Shown one piece after another: positions 1 through 11,250 of a stretch of DNA of 64,000 nucleotides (position 1 is the first letter of the stretch; each line of letters begins with the position of its first letter). The notes beneath the pieces are model-generated. The model made no database searches, was not told the origin of the DNA, and saw nothing but the letters and a program-made list of their open reading frames with translations. Made by a program: the position numbers and the translations under genes. Source of the stretch: Erodium maritimum (taxonomy: Eukaryota > Streptophyta > Magnoliopsida > Geraniales > Geraniaceae); contig OY997592.1 in assembly GCA_963921825.1 (NCBI GenBank), forward strand, positions 21,641,432-21,705,431, read 5' to 3'.

Positions 1-943
1 TCAGAACCAGCCCAAGTGCTGACTCGGCCCAAGCCCAGGCTTTATAAGCCAAACACTAGGGTTCAGCATCTATCTGCTTCCCTCTCTTCTTCGTTTCAGC
101 AGCCCCGACCCCCAACCTTCTCTCTCTCGCCGCCGCCGTGCACCGCCCAGCCGCCCTTCCCTCCACGGTGAGCTTCTCGACGTGGTGGTTGGTCGGATTT
201 CTCAACCCGAGACGTTTCTTGAACCCGAGTCTTGACCGTTGGTGTGTCTTGAGTGTCCGTGGGGTTGTTGAACCCGAGTCTTGACCGTTGGTGTGTCTTG
301 AGTGGCCGTGAGTGCCCGTGGGGTTGTTGAACCCGAGTCTTGACTGTTGAGGTGTCTTGGGTGGCCTTGAGTGCCTGTTTGTTGAACTTGCTTGTGATTG
401 TGATTGTGGTTACCTGAAGTTGTGAGTGTGATAGGTCGACAGCCTGATCTGATTTGGTGTCGATGAATTGCGATAGGTCGATAGCCTGATCCGACTTCGT
501 GTCGAGGAATTGCGATAGGTCGATCCTTGACCTGATTGAGATTGATAACTGGGCTTGAGGGAGGTTACTGAGCAGCTGGTGTGCGATCCTTTGTGATCTT
601 GTTTGGTGTTGCGTAGTCTTTCTGTCGTGTCCTTGGAGGAGGTCGTCGATAGTTGTGTCGGGTCTACATTACTTTATCGAGTGTTGAGTCTGTTGAGGAA
701 AGTAACGGGTTGTGGGTCAGTTGAGTACTTGAGTTGGGGACTGTAGCCCCGGTGTTGGGTTTGGTTTTGGTGTTCCTGGTTTTATCTACTAATTATGTCA
801 TAGTCAGTCTGTTATCCGTGGTGGTGAGCGAACGCTCACCCCTAGCTGCTTTTCCTACAGGTACTGATCACCAGACGGAATAGGTGAGCTCTTGAAGCTT
901 GTGGAGCTAGGAGCGGAGTCTGGTCTTTATGTTGTTGAGTCTA
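1..943 (+). repeat. Ty3/gypsy LTR fragment, plus orientation
   Basis: This is the 3' part of a gypsy LTR related to those at 7412-10868 and 15401-19087. It holds a TATA-like TTTATAAG near 42, short repeats of the GAACCCGAGTCTTGACCGTT type (about 200-360), a 42-bp tandem unit starting GATAGGTCG at 430, 472 and 514, and the family hairpin GGTGAGCGAACGCTCACC at 823-840 followed by TGCTTTTCCTACAGGTAC. It stops abruptly where LINE sequence begins, without its normal end. The left edge lies outside the window. It is a fossil fragment. Confidence 0.8.
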
Positions 944-2705
944 GTGAATTGGGATCAAATAGTTCCATATCTCATATTCTAAATTTAGCTTCAGATCCAA
1001 GGTTTGAAGTCATTTTTGGCTCTAAAGGTTTACACTGGGAAATAGGAAATGGAGCAAGGGTCTTCTTCTGGAGGGATACTCGGTGGGGGGACAACTCCTT
1101 TAAACATTTGTTCCCAAGACTGTATGAGCTATCTCTTTCAAAACATCTGTTGGTTGCTGAGGCTTGGACAGGTTATAATTGGGACTTGGATTTTGTGAGG
1201 GTTCCTAGAGGAAGAGCTGAAAATGACTGGGCCATTCTATCTTCAATTCTGAAAGAAATCAAGCTGGGAGAGCAGGAGGATGTCATCATTTGGCATTGGG
1301 ATCCAAAGGGCTTCACTGTTAGAAAATTATACACCTTACTTGAACAACAAGTTACTCAATCAGCTACAACATCAGCATGGACTAAACTCCTTTGGATCCC
1401 TGGAATCCCCCCTAAAATAACTGCATTCAACTGGTTGGCATGTCATGATGCATTTCCCTCTAAATGCTTTCTTGAAGCAAGAGGTGTCAATCTCTCCTTG
1501 GAGGAAATTTTGTGCACAATTTGTCATTGGGATTTAGAAGATGGGAGTCATGTTTTACTCCATTGTGGGAGGGCCTGGAAAGTTTGGGGACTTATAGCAA
1601 AATGGTGGGACTCAGAATTTATCATTCCAGGCACAGTTAAAGATCATTTGCTAGCCTGGCCACAGTTACAGAAAAGAAAATACACAAGGGTTTGGATCCA
1701 AATTTTCCAACTCACAAACTGGTTGATATGGTTAGCCAGAAATGCATCTGTCTTCAGAGAAGAAAAAGCTACCCTAGAGGAAATTTTTCAACAAGTCCTA
1801 CATCAGTCCTATTCATGGGAGTGGTATAAATTTCATAAGACAAACAGATATTTTTCCTTTAGTTCCTGGAGTTGCTCTCCCAAAAAATGCTTGGACTGGA
1901 TCTAATTGCTAGGAATGCTACTTCATTCTCATGCATTTTTGGTTCACTGGTTTGGTTCTGGGGTTGGGGTTTTGGGATGGTTTTATGGGTGGTCTTGGTG
2001 AGTGATGTGAGATGTGAGGCCTTTTTCTTCTGCTGGGTTCCTTTTCTCCTGAAGTGTGGGTAGTGTTACTTCTTAGGTGTTGTGGGAGGGTAGCTGATCT
2101 CTAGGTGAGTGTTCTCTCTTCTTCCTGCTTTCTTTGCAGGTGCCTTTCTTCAGGGCTCTCAATGAAGCTGGCTCTATTGAAGCTGCAAGAACATCTTCAG
2201 TAGAAATGAAATGTTTCAAGTCCATCAAAGCTCGGATCTTATAAGCCCAAAGTCATGGCTTCATCATGCTCAATCTGCACAACACAACATCCAGGCTGCA
2301 GTGTCTCTCAACTTCAATTCTCATGGCTTCATCATGTTCAATCTCAACATAATTCACAACAGATCATCAATTCTCATTTTCAGCATAAGACAACCTTCTA
2401 AAAGGATTCCTTCCTTTTGGTTGGTTAGGTAGCATACGGTTTCACTGATTACTTGCACTTATATACCTCTTAATTGAGGGTTGCATTTACTTTTCTTAGA
2501 CTAAGGGTTCTCATTTTCATGCCCTTTTGTTTCATGGGTTGTGTTTGGTGAGGGCTTTCATTTTCATGCCCTTTTGTTTCATGGGTAGTGTTTGGTGTTT
2601 TTGGTTCTTTTTTGTTCATGTTCTGTAGCTAGACATGTTATGTACTCCTCTTTAACCTCTAAAGAGGTTTTAATCTCAATTCGCATTGCTGATATAAAAA
2701 AAACA
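944..2705 (+). mobile_element. L1-type LINE, 5'-truncated
   Basis: The open frame to 1905 encodes the C-terminal end of a plant L1 ORF2. It has the WEIGNGARVFFWRD motif (about 1040-1080), FPRLYELS, the W-W-D-KGFTVRKLY stretch and a zinc-binding RVT end (LLWIPGIPPKITAFNWLA, then C-x2-C and H-x4-H-like residues near 1510-1565). The reverse transcriptase core and endonuclease are missing, so this is a dead-on-arrival copy. A 3' UTR follows, ending in GCTGATAT plus an A run at about 2697-2704, the usual plant L1 tail. I found no convincing target-site duplication: plus-strand LTR lies on the left and minus-strand LTR on the right, so the site was rearranged. The frame is open from 892, but residues before about 944 come from LTR sequence. 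Confidence 0.85.
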
Positions 2706-4211
2706 AGTTACTTAACCTACGGGCACAACTAAGTGCCCACATGCATTTCTACTAATAACTTTCCCTAGTCAAGGCCGATATCCGGCTACTTTTCCCTACC
2801 TCGTAACGCTTTCCAAATATCCACGCTCAAGCTCCGGCGCGCTCGCAATCACCCGCTTAGCTTCCTCTTTCCGCGGTCAGCGGCACGATCTAACAAGATC
2901 ACAAATTAAAACACTTTTTAAGTTCGCAGACAAAGTTGAATTTTAATGAATTTGACGCCCAAAAGCAACCCCGACAATGTCGATCACTCCCAAACCTTCC
3001 GATTACTCGACATTGTCAACAAAGGGTCCGTAAGGGCCCGATTTGCCCGGCTCGGCGAATCTGCCCGGTATCGAAAAACGCCCTTCCGGGACTCCGAAAA
3101 TTCCCGTTTTCGTTTCTACGATCCTAAAATAATTCAAGTGTTCCAACACAATCGACGTAATCAATTTCCGACTTCCGAGCGATTTAATTCGCGTTTAAGG
3201 TTTCTAAACCCGAAATTTCCAATGTCCACAATTTAATCCCATAATTCGTTACGGGTGTGTATTATCGACTTGGGGATCGTCCAAGACTACCCGAACACGA
3301 AAAACCGGAGGCCCGGTCAAGTGGGCCCCACACGGCCACGACAGAAAACGTTCCCTTTCGCCCCAAAACGTTCCTAACGAACTCCAATCCTTAACCCAAC
3401 CTTAATTTAACCATTTAAACTCAACCCCTAAAATTCAAATGTACCAAAACGAGAAAAAGACGGGTTCTTACCATAGGCAACGATGAGGGGCCGACGATTT
3501 CGCAAGAAAAAACACGATCCAAAGTCCGGATCATCGACAACCTTCAAAAATCTCCCATTTTCTTTCCTTTTCTCTCCTTCCCTTTCTCTCTCTTCTTTCT
3601 CTCTCTTTTTCTCTTCTTTTGTTCTGTTATGCCGAGACTCTCTCCTCTCCATCTCTTTTATTTGTTTTAAAAATTCAAACCACACCAAAATGACCAAAAT
3701 ACCCCCCTCCTTTTTGTCTTTTAGTTCAAAGTCCAAGGGTAAAGTTGTCCTCTCTTTTTTCCTTCCACCACAGTCATAACATGTGTCATGTGGGTCCCAC
3801 TTGTTAGAAGAATATATTTGTAGATATTTTTCAATCAGATTCGCGAAATTCGGCCGTTTCGGGCCCCTCGCGGGCTCATTTTCCAAGAAATTACAAAATT
3901 TCACGTGCTACAAGAAAATGGCCCAACTAAGACCACGGTAACGATGACTAAGCTTTTTGGAGCCAAAACGGGTCTCGAACGGACCAAAACGTAGCTCGGT
4001 TGACTTTTTCGGCAAAAAGTCAACTCTTCCCGAACTGGTCAAAAAGTTGTCCTGAGTCACCCAGAACTCACTTTGGTCGATATCAGGGTCAACTTAAGTC
4101 CGATATGACCCTCGGGGTCAATTTTAGGTTCATTTGAGTGTATGTCCAAAATTTTAAATTTTTCCGTTTTCCCGCCTATTTGACCGGCGTTGACCAGGAG
4201 CGGTCTTTACA
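2706..4211 (-). repeat. Gypsy A 3' LTR, truncated
   Basis: The right edge is exact: on the minus strand the purine-rich GGGGTAGAT runs into TGTAAAGACCG, matching the start of the gypsy D LTRs (TGTAATAACC). Recognisable blocks shared in reverse with gypsy D are the CCGGGCAGATTCG box (near 3050-3070), the ATCGACAATGTCG box (near 2980-3015) and GAGGTAGGGAAAAGTAGCCGG (near 2780-2805). About the last third of the LTR is missing at the left, where LINE sequence begins. Confidence 0.8.
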
Positions 4212-7200
4212 ATCTACCCCGCTTAAATGAATTTCGTCTGCAAAATTTAAAACAGACGTACCTTAGGAGTCGAACAGATCGGGGTACTACGCGCGAACCT
4301 CGTCCTCGCGCTCCCAAGTCGACTCAGCCCCGTGGTGCCGCCACTGCACCCGTACTAGGCGGATAACCTTGCCACGCAGGACCTGCTTCCATGTGTCCAT
4401 GATTCGAACCGGCTGCTCCTCATTAGAGACATCGTCGGCCACCTCGATATCTGCCCACTCAATGACGTGGGAGGGGTCCGCATTGTACCTCCGCAACTGG
4501 GACACGTGGAAGACGTTATGCACATTCCCGAGTTGCGGTGGTAATGATAGACGGTATGCCACTGCTCCTACTCTGCTCAAAACCTCAAAAAGGCCGATAT
4601 ACCGTGGGGCTAACTTGCCTCCGCCGCGGCCGAATCGTACCATCCCCTTCCTCGGACTCACCTTCAGGAACACGTGGTCACCGACTGCGAACTCAAGAGG
4701 TCGGCGTCGTCTGTCAGCGTAGCTCTTCTGCCGACTCTGTGCGGTCTTCAACCGCTCGCGTATCAACGCGACCTTCTCTGTCGTCTCTTGGACGAGCTCT
4801 GGACCCAGTAAACTCTCATTCCTCACTTCTGCCCAGCACACGGGCGATCGACACGGCCTACCATACAACGCTTCGAACGGTGCCATCCCGATACTGGCCT
4901 GAAAGATGTTGTTGTAGGCGAACTCGGCTAACGGTAGGTGGTCTTCCCAAGACCCCTTAAAGTCTAGCACACATGCCCGCAGCATGTCTTCCAAAAATCT
5001 GAATCGTGCTTTCGGACTGACCGTCTGTCTGGGGTGGTGTGCTGTACTGAGCAAAACCTCGGTCCCCAACGCGGTCTGCAGACTCGGCCAAAATCTGGAC
5101 GTGAAACGAGGATGCCTATTAGACACTATCGACACAAGGACTCCATGGAGACGTACTATGTCCTGAATATACCGGCGGCTCAACTTGTCAACCGGATCAG
5201 TCATCCTCATGGCAAGGAAATGGGCCGACTTGGTCAACCGATCGACTACCACCCATACCGCATCGTGTACCCTTGGCGATCTCCGCAACCCACTCACGAA
5301 GTCCATCGTGACATGCTCCCACTACCACTAGGCAATCGGCAGTGGCTGCAATAATCCGGAGGGACGCTGATGTTCGGGTTTCACCTGTTGACAGGTGAGA
5401 CATCTCGATATAAATTCCGCGACCGCTCTCCGCATCCCGCTCCACCAGAAGTGCCGCATTATGTCGCGGTACATCTTGGTGCTACCCGGGTGCACTGTAA
5501 GACGCGAATGATGTGACTCTCGCAACACGTCGTCTCTACAGTTGTGCGGCACGAATAACCCTCCTCGATACCGTAACCCCCAATCAGCACTGAGTTCCCA
5601 ACCTTCCGCATCGACACCGCTGACGACCCTCTCTCGGATCTCTGACGTCTCGACATCCTCCGACTACGCCTCCATCACTCGGGCAAGTAGTGAGGGCTGA
5701 GCCACCAATGAGCACATGGCCACACCACCAGTAACCTCCTCTAGCTCAAGCCCGTACGTGCCCAGTTCCCTCATCATGTCCCACTCCCGGACTAATATGC
5801 TAGCAAGGCCCGGAGCCGACTTCCTACTCAGGGCGTCGGCGACCACATTCGCCTTACCCGGATGGTAGAGTAGCTCAAAGTCGTACTCCTCAAGTAGCAC
5901 CATCCATCGCTGCTGGTGCATGTTCAGGTCTCGTTGGGAAAAGATGTACTTGAGGCTCTTGTGATCCGAGAACACCTGAAATCGCTCGTCATACAGATAA
6001 TACCGCCAACCCTTCAACGCGAACACAACTGTTGTTAATTCCAAGTCATGGGTAGGATAGTTTTTCTCATGTGTCTTCAACTGCCTGGAGCCATAGGCAA
6101 CAACTCTACCCAACTGCATCAGTACACAACCCAGTCCTTCCCCAGACGCGTGACAATAGACCTCATACCCGACCCCGCGCTCTGGCATTATCAATACTAG
6201 AGCGGTAGTCAGACGAGCCTCCAGCTCCGTGAACGCACGTTCACAATCCTCTCTCCACACAAACCTGACTCCCTTGCGCGTCAAAAGAGTCATAGGCGCG
6301 GCTAGACGCGCAAAGTCCTGGACGAACCACCGATAATATCCTGCCAGCCCCAAGAAGCCGCGGATCTCGAAGACGCTCGTGGGCCGCGCCCACTTTGAAA
6401 CTGCATCGATCTTCGCCGGATCGACCAGTATACCGTCACGGGATACAATGTGACCGAGGAATTTCACCTCAGCGAGCCAAAACTCGCACTTCTCCAGTTT
6501 GGCGTATAGCTGATGTGTGCGCAGCAGGGTCAGAACAGCCCTCAGATGCTCCTCATGTGCCGCCTCGTTCTGCGAGTAGATCAAGATGTCGTCTACAATA
6601 CTACCACAATTTGATCTAAGAACCGCCGGAATATACTGTTCATCAGATCCATGAACGTTGCAGGTGCGTTCGTCAGTCCAAATGGCATCACCAAGAACTT
6701 GTAATGCCCATAGCGTGTCCGGAATGCCGTCTTTGCAACGTCCTCCTCCCGGACTCGCAACTGGTAATATCCGGATCGCAGATCGATCTTCGAGAAGCAT
6801 GTCGACCCTCTCAATTGGTCGAACAAGTCGTCAATTCTCGGCATCGGGTATCGATTCTTCACCGTAACCCGGTTAAGCTTCCGGTAGTCTATACACATCT
6901 GAAGCTCTCCACTCTTCTTCTTCACGAAGAGTGCTGGCGCTCCCCACGGCGATGTGCTCGGACGGATAAACCCCTTCTCCCGAAGCCCCTCGAGTTGACG
7001 CTCAACTAGGTCAACTCTGCTGGCGCGAACCTGTAAGGCGCCATCGATATCGCTGCCATTCCCGGCATCAGGTCAATCCCGAACTCCACCTCACGAATTG
7101 GTGGCAACCCGCTCAACTCCTCGGGAAAGACCTCGGGGAAATCGCACACCAATCGCGGTAACTCTCGGCTCTGCACGACCGTTACTTCGTCCATTGCGGA

Positions 7201-7411
7201 CAATGCCGACAGGAGAACTCCGCTCCTACTGCCCAGAATACACGAAACTTTCGTGTTGCCTGTTGACACCGTCACTCGTCGCCTGTAACAGTCGATATTA
7301 GCTCGGTACTTCGCCAGCCAATCCATTCCTAGGATCACGTCAAAGACTGTCATTTTGTAAGTATCCTTCCCACTGATACACGCACAAGCTCAGTCGCTGC
7401 CGAACCTCACG
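4212..7411 (-). pseudogene. Gypsy A pol region (protease end, RT, RNase H, integrase, chromodomain-like tail)
   Basis: Reading on the minus strand: protease end with [18 protein letters not shown] (near 7300-7350), RT with [20 protein letters not shown] and [14 protein letters not shown] (6850-6960), RT thumb/connection and RNase H (about 5800-6500, [16 protein letters not shown]), zinc-binding HHSRLTVHPGSTKMYRD (near 5470-5510), integrase core (about 4900-5300, LPLAEFAYNN) and a tail with VRVQWRHHGAESTWERE typical of a chromodomain end. It is a fossil with several breaks. The sister copy at 21660-24840 has the same order. Confidence 0.85.
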
Positions 7412-7604
7412 TGTAAAACCCGCTTCGCTTCAAAAGGGTTTTAAATTGCAATCCGAAAACCTTAAGGTAGGTTTTTGAAACAAGTGCAAAAAAAAAAGAT
7501 CTGGGCAGGCCAGACTCGGCCAGCAGCAGGCCCTTTCCTCTCACTTGGGCTTGAGCCCGTTTTTCTGTCTGAGGCCCGAGAGGGCCGGCCCAAACGCACG
7601 CCCC

Positions 7605-7632
7605 TTATAAGCTGAAACCCTAGGGTTTCAGC
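7605..7632 (+). promoter_or_regulatory. LTR core promoter candidate: TATA box plus telo-box palindrome
   Basis: TTATAA (7605-7610) is followed at once by a perfect 22-bp palindrome (7611-7632) centred on AAACCCTAGGGTTT, which contains the AAACCCTA telo-box on both strands. Telo-boxes are known in promoters of plant translation and replication genes. The equivalent site in the LTR fragment near 42-70 (TTTATAAGCC, then ACTAGGGTTCAG) is a decayed version. That this is the LTR promoter is an inference from position and motif. Confidence 0.5.
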
Positions 7633-9519
7633 GTCAAAGAGACGCGCAACCGAACCCCTCCCATCCTCTCTTCTCTCCCGATCCGTTTCCTCTCTCCCCT
7701 CTCTGGTTCATCTCGAGCTCGCCGACCAGTTTCCGGCTGCCACCTCCCTCACCACCCTCGTCCCCATCCTCCTCACCCTCCCCGACCAGCCTCTTCTCCG
7801 TCTCCGCCCAGAGCTCGCCGACCGGTTCCGGCCGACCTCACGCCACTGCCCAGAGCCGAGTTCTCCGGCCCTCTTCCGGTCTCCGACCTCCCCGTCCCGA
7901 GCCCTAAATCGCCACCGAGCTCCACCTTCCCTTCAACCGAACGTGACCCGAGCTCCCGCCGTCGCCGGCAAGCTCGTCAGATCCGGAACGGGACCGAGTC
8001 GTCCGGACTCGAGGCGAACTCCCCGCCGTACACCGCCGTACACCGCCGCTTCCACCGCCGCTCCCACCGTCGCTCTCCACCGTCTCCCCTGCCACCGTTT
8101 CGGTACGGTGAGTTCTCGGTCCGTGGAACCTCGGCCGATAACGGCGTCGCCGGTGGTCGGCCGGACCCAATCCGATCTCGTCCTTCTTCTTTTGTTTTCC
8201 CTTTCCCGAATTCGTTCAGATCTGGTCGGGGATGGAACGGAACTCCCGAAATGGAAAGGAACAGAACAAAGCATGATTTAGGCTTGTTTAAAGGATTATT
8301 GTAAATGGTGTAAATCTGAAATGTAAAGAAATGTAAAGAAGAACAACGAAGTTAAGGTGTTTGTTATTATGTTTCGAAACAAATTAAAATCTGTTTAACT
8401 GTGTAAAAGGGTTTAGTTTGAGTTTAGAATGAAAATCAGTTTTGGAATAAAAGTTCGATCTTCGTTTTTCGGACGTAAAACTGTTATTGTTAAAACTAAA
8501 TCTGATTAAATTAAACGGGTTTTAAAACTAAAGTCCGTCGTTAAAATGACACTTGAATTAAGTTAAATCGAAAAGGGAAACGAAATCAAATCGGCTTTAG
8601 AAGGGTTTTGGACCAAAATCTCGAGTTTGGAAACGAGCAGAAGGAAATCGTTTTGTTTTAAAATCAAAGTCGGAATTAAGTAAAGCAAGGAGTTTCAAAG
8701 ACGGCTTTAAGTTAAAAATGGTTTTAAATGGGTTTAGGTCAAATCTGAGTTCGGTGCGCGGGTGCTCGAACCCGATCCGTCGTAATCCCACTTTTATCCC
8801 GCTCGAGTGTAAAAGACAACTGTCGGATTTAAACTGGACAAATCGTAACCTTTAACTTAACGGAGGAACCGTTATTAATTTGGGGCTTCGTGTTAAATTT
8901 GGAGTCCGGCTTCGATCGAAAGGGAGCCCCGGAAGGCAATTTACAAAACCCGGGCAGATTCGCCATGTCGGGCGAATCGGGCCTTTGCGGGTCCTTTATC
9001 GACAATGTCGAGTAATTGGGAAGTTTAGGAGTGATCGAAATTGTCGGAGTTACGTTTGGGCGTTAAGTTTATTAATTTTCGGTTTATTCCTACTAGTTTA
9101 AAAGTGCGTTGAATTTGTGTTCTTTTAGATCATGTTGCGGACCGAGGCAAAGGGAGGCTCGGCGAGTGAATGGGATCATCTCGGGTTTTAGTGGAGCGCT
9201 TTTGGAGTTGTTTACGAGGTAGGGAAAAGTAGCCGGATCTCGGCCTGACTATGGAAAGTTAACTGTAGAATTGCATGTGACACCGGGGTGTCGTGGGTTA
9301 TCTAGGTTATCGAATATTAGAAAAGCATGATACGGGAACGTAGCGAATATTGGGAATGCATGTGACACTTAGTAGTGTCGTAGGAACAGAGAACTTAGCG
9401 ATAATAGAACTACTGGAGGCATATGACCATGCCCGGAGGTTGATTGCTAACTTATCGAGATTAGGAGTACTGGAGGCATATGACCATGCCCGGAGGTTGT
9501 TGTGCGTTATTTGTGGTTG

Positions 9520-9995
9520 AGTTTGGGTGGCCTTGAGAGCCCGTGTTATTTTATTGTTGAGTTTGGGTGGCCTTGAGAGCCCGTGTTATTTTATTGTTGA
9601 GTTGGGTGGCCTTGAGAGCCCGTGTTATTTTATTGTTGAGTTGGGTGGCCTTGAGAGCCCGTGTTATTTTATTGTTGAGTTGGGTGGCCTTGAGAGCCCG
9701 TGTTATTTTATTGTAGAGTTGGGTGGCCTTGAGAGCCCGTGTTATTTATTGTTGAGTTGGGTGGCCTTGAGAGCCCGTGTTATTTTATTGTAGAGTTGGG
9801 TGGCCTTGAGAGCCCGTGTTATTTATTGTCGAGTTTGGGTGGCCTTGAGAGCCCGTGTTGTTGTTGCCAAGTCTTGGGTGGCCATGAGAGCCCATGTTGT
9901 CGTTTCGGTGTTTTGGGTGGCCGTGAGTGCCCGTGGGGTTGTGAACCCGTACTTTACCGTTGGTGTCTTGGGTGGCCATGAGGGCCCGTAGGGTT
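9520..9995 (+). repeat. 39-bp tandem array in the solo LTR
   Basis: About nine near-identical copies, then about three diverged ones, of a unit containing GGTGGCCTTGAGAGCCCGTG with a TTATTTTATTGTTGAGTT spacer. The gypsy D LTRs keep about three copies of the same unit (18078-18180 and 26646-26750). Copy number therefore changes rapidly between family members. Confidence 0.9.
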
Positions 9996-10138
9996 GTTGA
10001 ACCTGTGTTTGGTTGTTGGTGTCTTGTTGGCCTTGAGTGCCTGTGGAGTTGTCACCGGTGTCGTTACTGTCTGTTTGAACTTGTTTGTGATTGTGTTTGG
10101 TTACCTGATACTGGTGGAGGTTGTGTGGTGTAGCTAGC

Positions 10139-10287
10139 CTCCCGACTGGGATCGGGAGAAGCGGAGGGGTTGTGGGCTAGCTCCCCGACTGGGATCGGGG
10201 GAAGGACGCGCGGGTGTGGCTAACCACCCGACTGGGATCGGGTGAAGCGGAGAGGTTGTGGGTTAGCCTCCCGACTGGGATCGGGAG
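10139..10287 (+). repeat. 43-bp x4 hairpin array in the solo LTR
   Basis: Four copies of a short hairpin start exactly 43 bp apart (10139, 10182, 10225, 10268). Each has stem (C)NCCCGA, loop CTGGGA and stem TCGGGN(G). The variable stem pair is T-A, C-G, A-T and T-A in the four copies, so both sides change together. The spacers (GCGGAGGGGTTGTGGG-like) are less conserved. Confidence 0.8.
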
Positions 10288-10578
10288 AAGTTGCGCGACA
10301 TGTCGACCGCCTGACCACGTCTGTGATCGGTAAAGGGCGAGAGACAGAGATTGGTTACTGAGCAGCTGGTTTGCGATCCTTTGTGATCTTGTTTGGTATT
10401 GTGTGGTTGTCAGTCGTGTCTTGGAGGAGGTCGTCGATCGTAGTGTGGGGTCTACATCACGTGTCCGAGTGTTGAGTCAGTTGAGGAAAGTACTGGTCGT
10501 GTGTGTGTCTTTTGAGTCGTTGTTGGTGTCACCGGCTTTGTCTGCTAAGTATGCCGTAGTCAGTCTGTTATCTGTGGT

Positions 10579-10619
10579 GGTGAGTGAACGCTCACCCCTA
10601 GCTGCTTTTCCTACAGGTA
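10579..10619 (+). promoter_or_regulatory. Family LTR hairpin plus acceptor-like tract (solo LTR copy)
   Basis: GGTGAGTGAACGCTCACC (10579-10596) forms an 8-bp stem with a 2-base loop (one G-T pair). It is followed by CCTAGCTGCTTTTCCTACAG and GTAC. The same block lies at 823-860, 18796-18834, 27364-27402 and, on the minus strand, 12859-12897. Such conservation between otherwise diverged LTRs suggests a function in the transcript; the tract looks like a 3' splice site. Confidence 0.55.
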
Positions 10620-10868
10620 CCGTTCGCAGGCTGGACTAGGTGAGCTTCTGAAGATTGAAGAGCTAGAAGCGGGTTTCTGGGTTTAATTGAGTCTAGAGAC
10701 GGATACCTTACTTTTTGTCCACTTGTTGGGACGCGTTTTAAGTTGTAAGTATTATTTTGTGGAACTAAATTGGCTTTTTAAAGTGATTTAATGCAAACAG
10801 GCTTCAAGTTTTGTAATTTTTTAAACGTTCGCGTCCCTAGTTCGGTTCACCGAAATTGGGGCGTGACA

Positions 10869-11250
10869 TCACAGACCCTCGCAGTCTCTCTAAGACCTCG
10901 CTCCACTCCCGCCGTCGTGCCCACCAACTCTGAACATACCCGAATCTTCGGGGTGAGGACTCGATCCAGCATCAGGGCTCTTGAACCCTCTCTCGAACCT
11001 CCTGTATCAGTTCGTTTCTCTAACTTCACAGGCACGACAAACCCTAGTCAACACCACATCAGCCACAACCTGCGTGTCCAGACCCAGGGGTGGACTCAAT
11101 GGCTCTAAACTCAGCCCCAACATCTCAGCACAACTCGACGAAGCAAACGAATGTGACGCCCCGGTATCCAATAAAAATGACGCCCAAATCAAAGACCGAA
11201 CAACCACTCCATTAGTCACACCGATAAGGTATCGCACAACCCTCACACGA
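10869..11250 (-). pseudogene. Gypsy A protease region, part beyond the solo LTR
   Basis: On the minus strand this encodes an aspartic protease start with the active-site motif [20 protein letters not shown], followed by [14 protein letters not shown]. It matches the protease of gypsy D (21680-21800). It is separated from the rest of pol by the solo LTR insertion. Fossil. Confidence 0.8.

Larger units (their letters stand above)
7412..10868 (+). repeat. Solo LTR of a related gypsy subfamily
   Basis: A 3457-bp LTR without internal region, inserted in the opposite orientation in the protease region of gypsy A. It begins TGTAAAACC and ends GGGGCGTGACA, like the gypsy D LTR. The flanks are TCACG (7407-7411) and TCACA (10869-10873), a 5-bp TSD with one mismatch. 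Its 3' half is close to the gypsy D LTR while its first 1.4 kb differs, so it is a sister subfamily. It contains a TATA-like TTATAA (7605-7610), a palindrome, a 39-bp tandem array and a hairpin array, listed separately. Solo LTRs arise by recombination between the two LTRs of one element. Confidence 0.85.

Noticed and set aside
3428-3904. Minus-strand frame with Lys/Glu/Arg-rich repeats
   Set aside because: A pyrimidine-rich tract of the gypsy A LTR read backward; it lies inside the LTR and matches no protein.
7904-8281. Overlapping Arg/Pro/Ser-rich frames on both strands
   Set aside because: GC-rich LTR leader sequence. Frames open on both strands with no domain are a composition effect.
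9527-9991. Open frames with repeated LGGLESPCYFIVE-type peptides
   Set aside because: They are translations of the 39-bp LTR tandem repeat, open only because the unit is a multiple of three; the same peptides recur in the gypsy D LTRs. Not genes.
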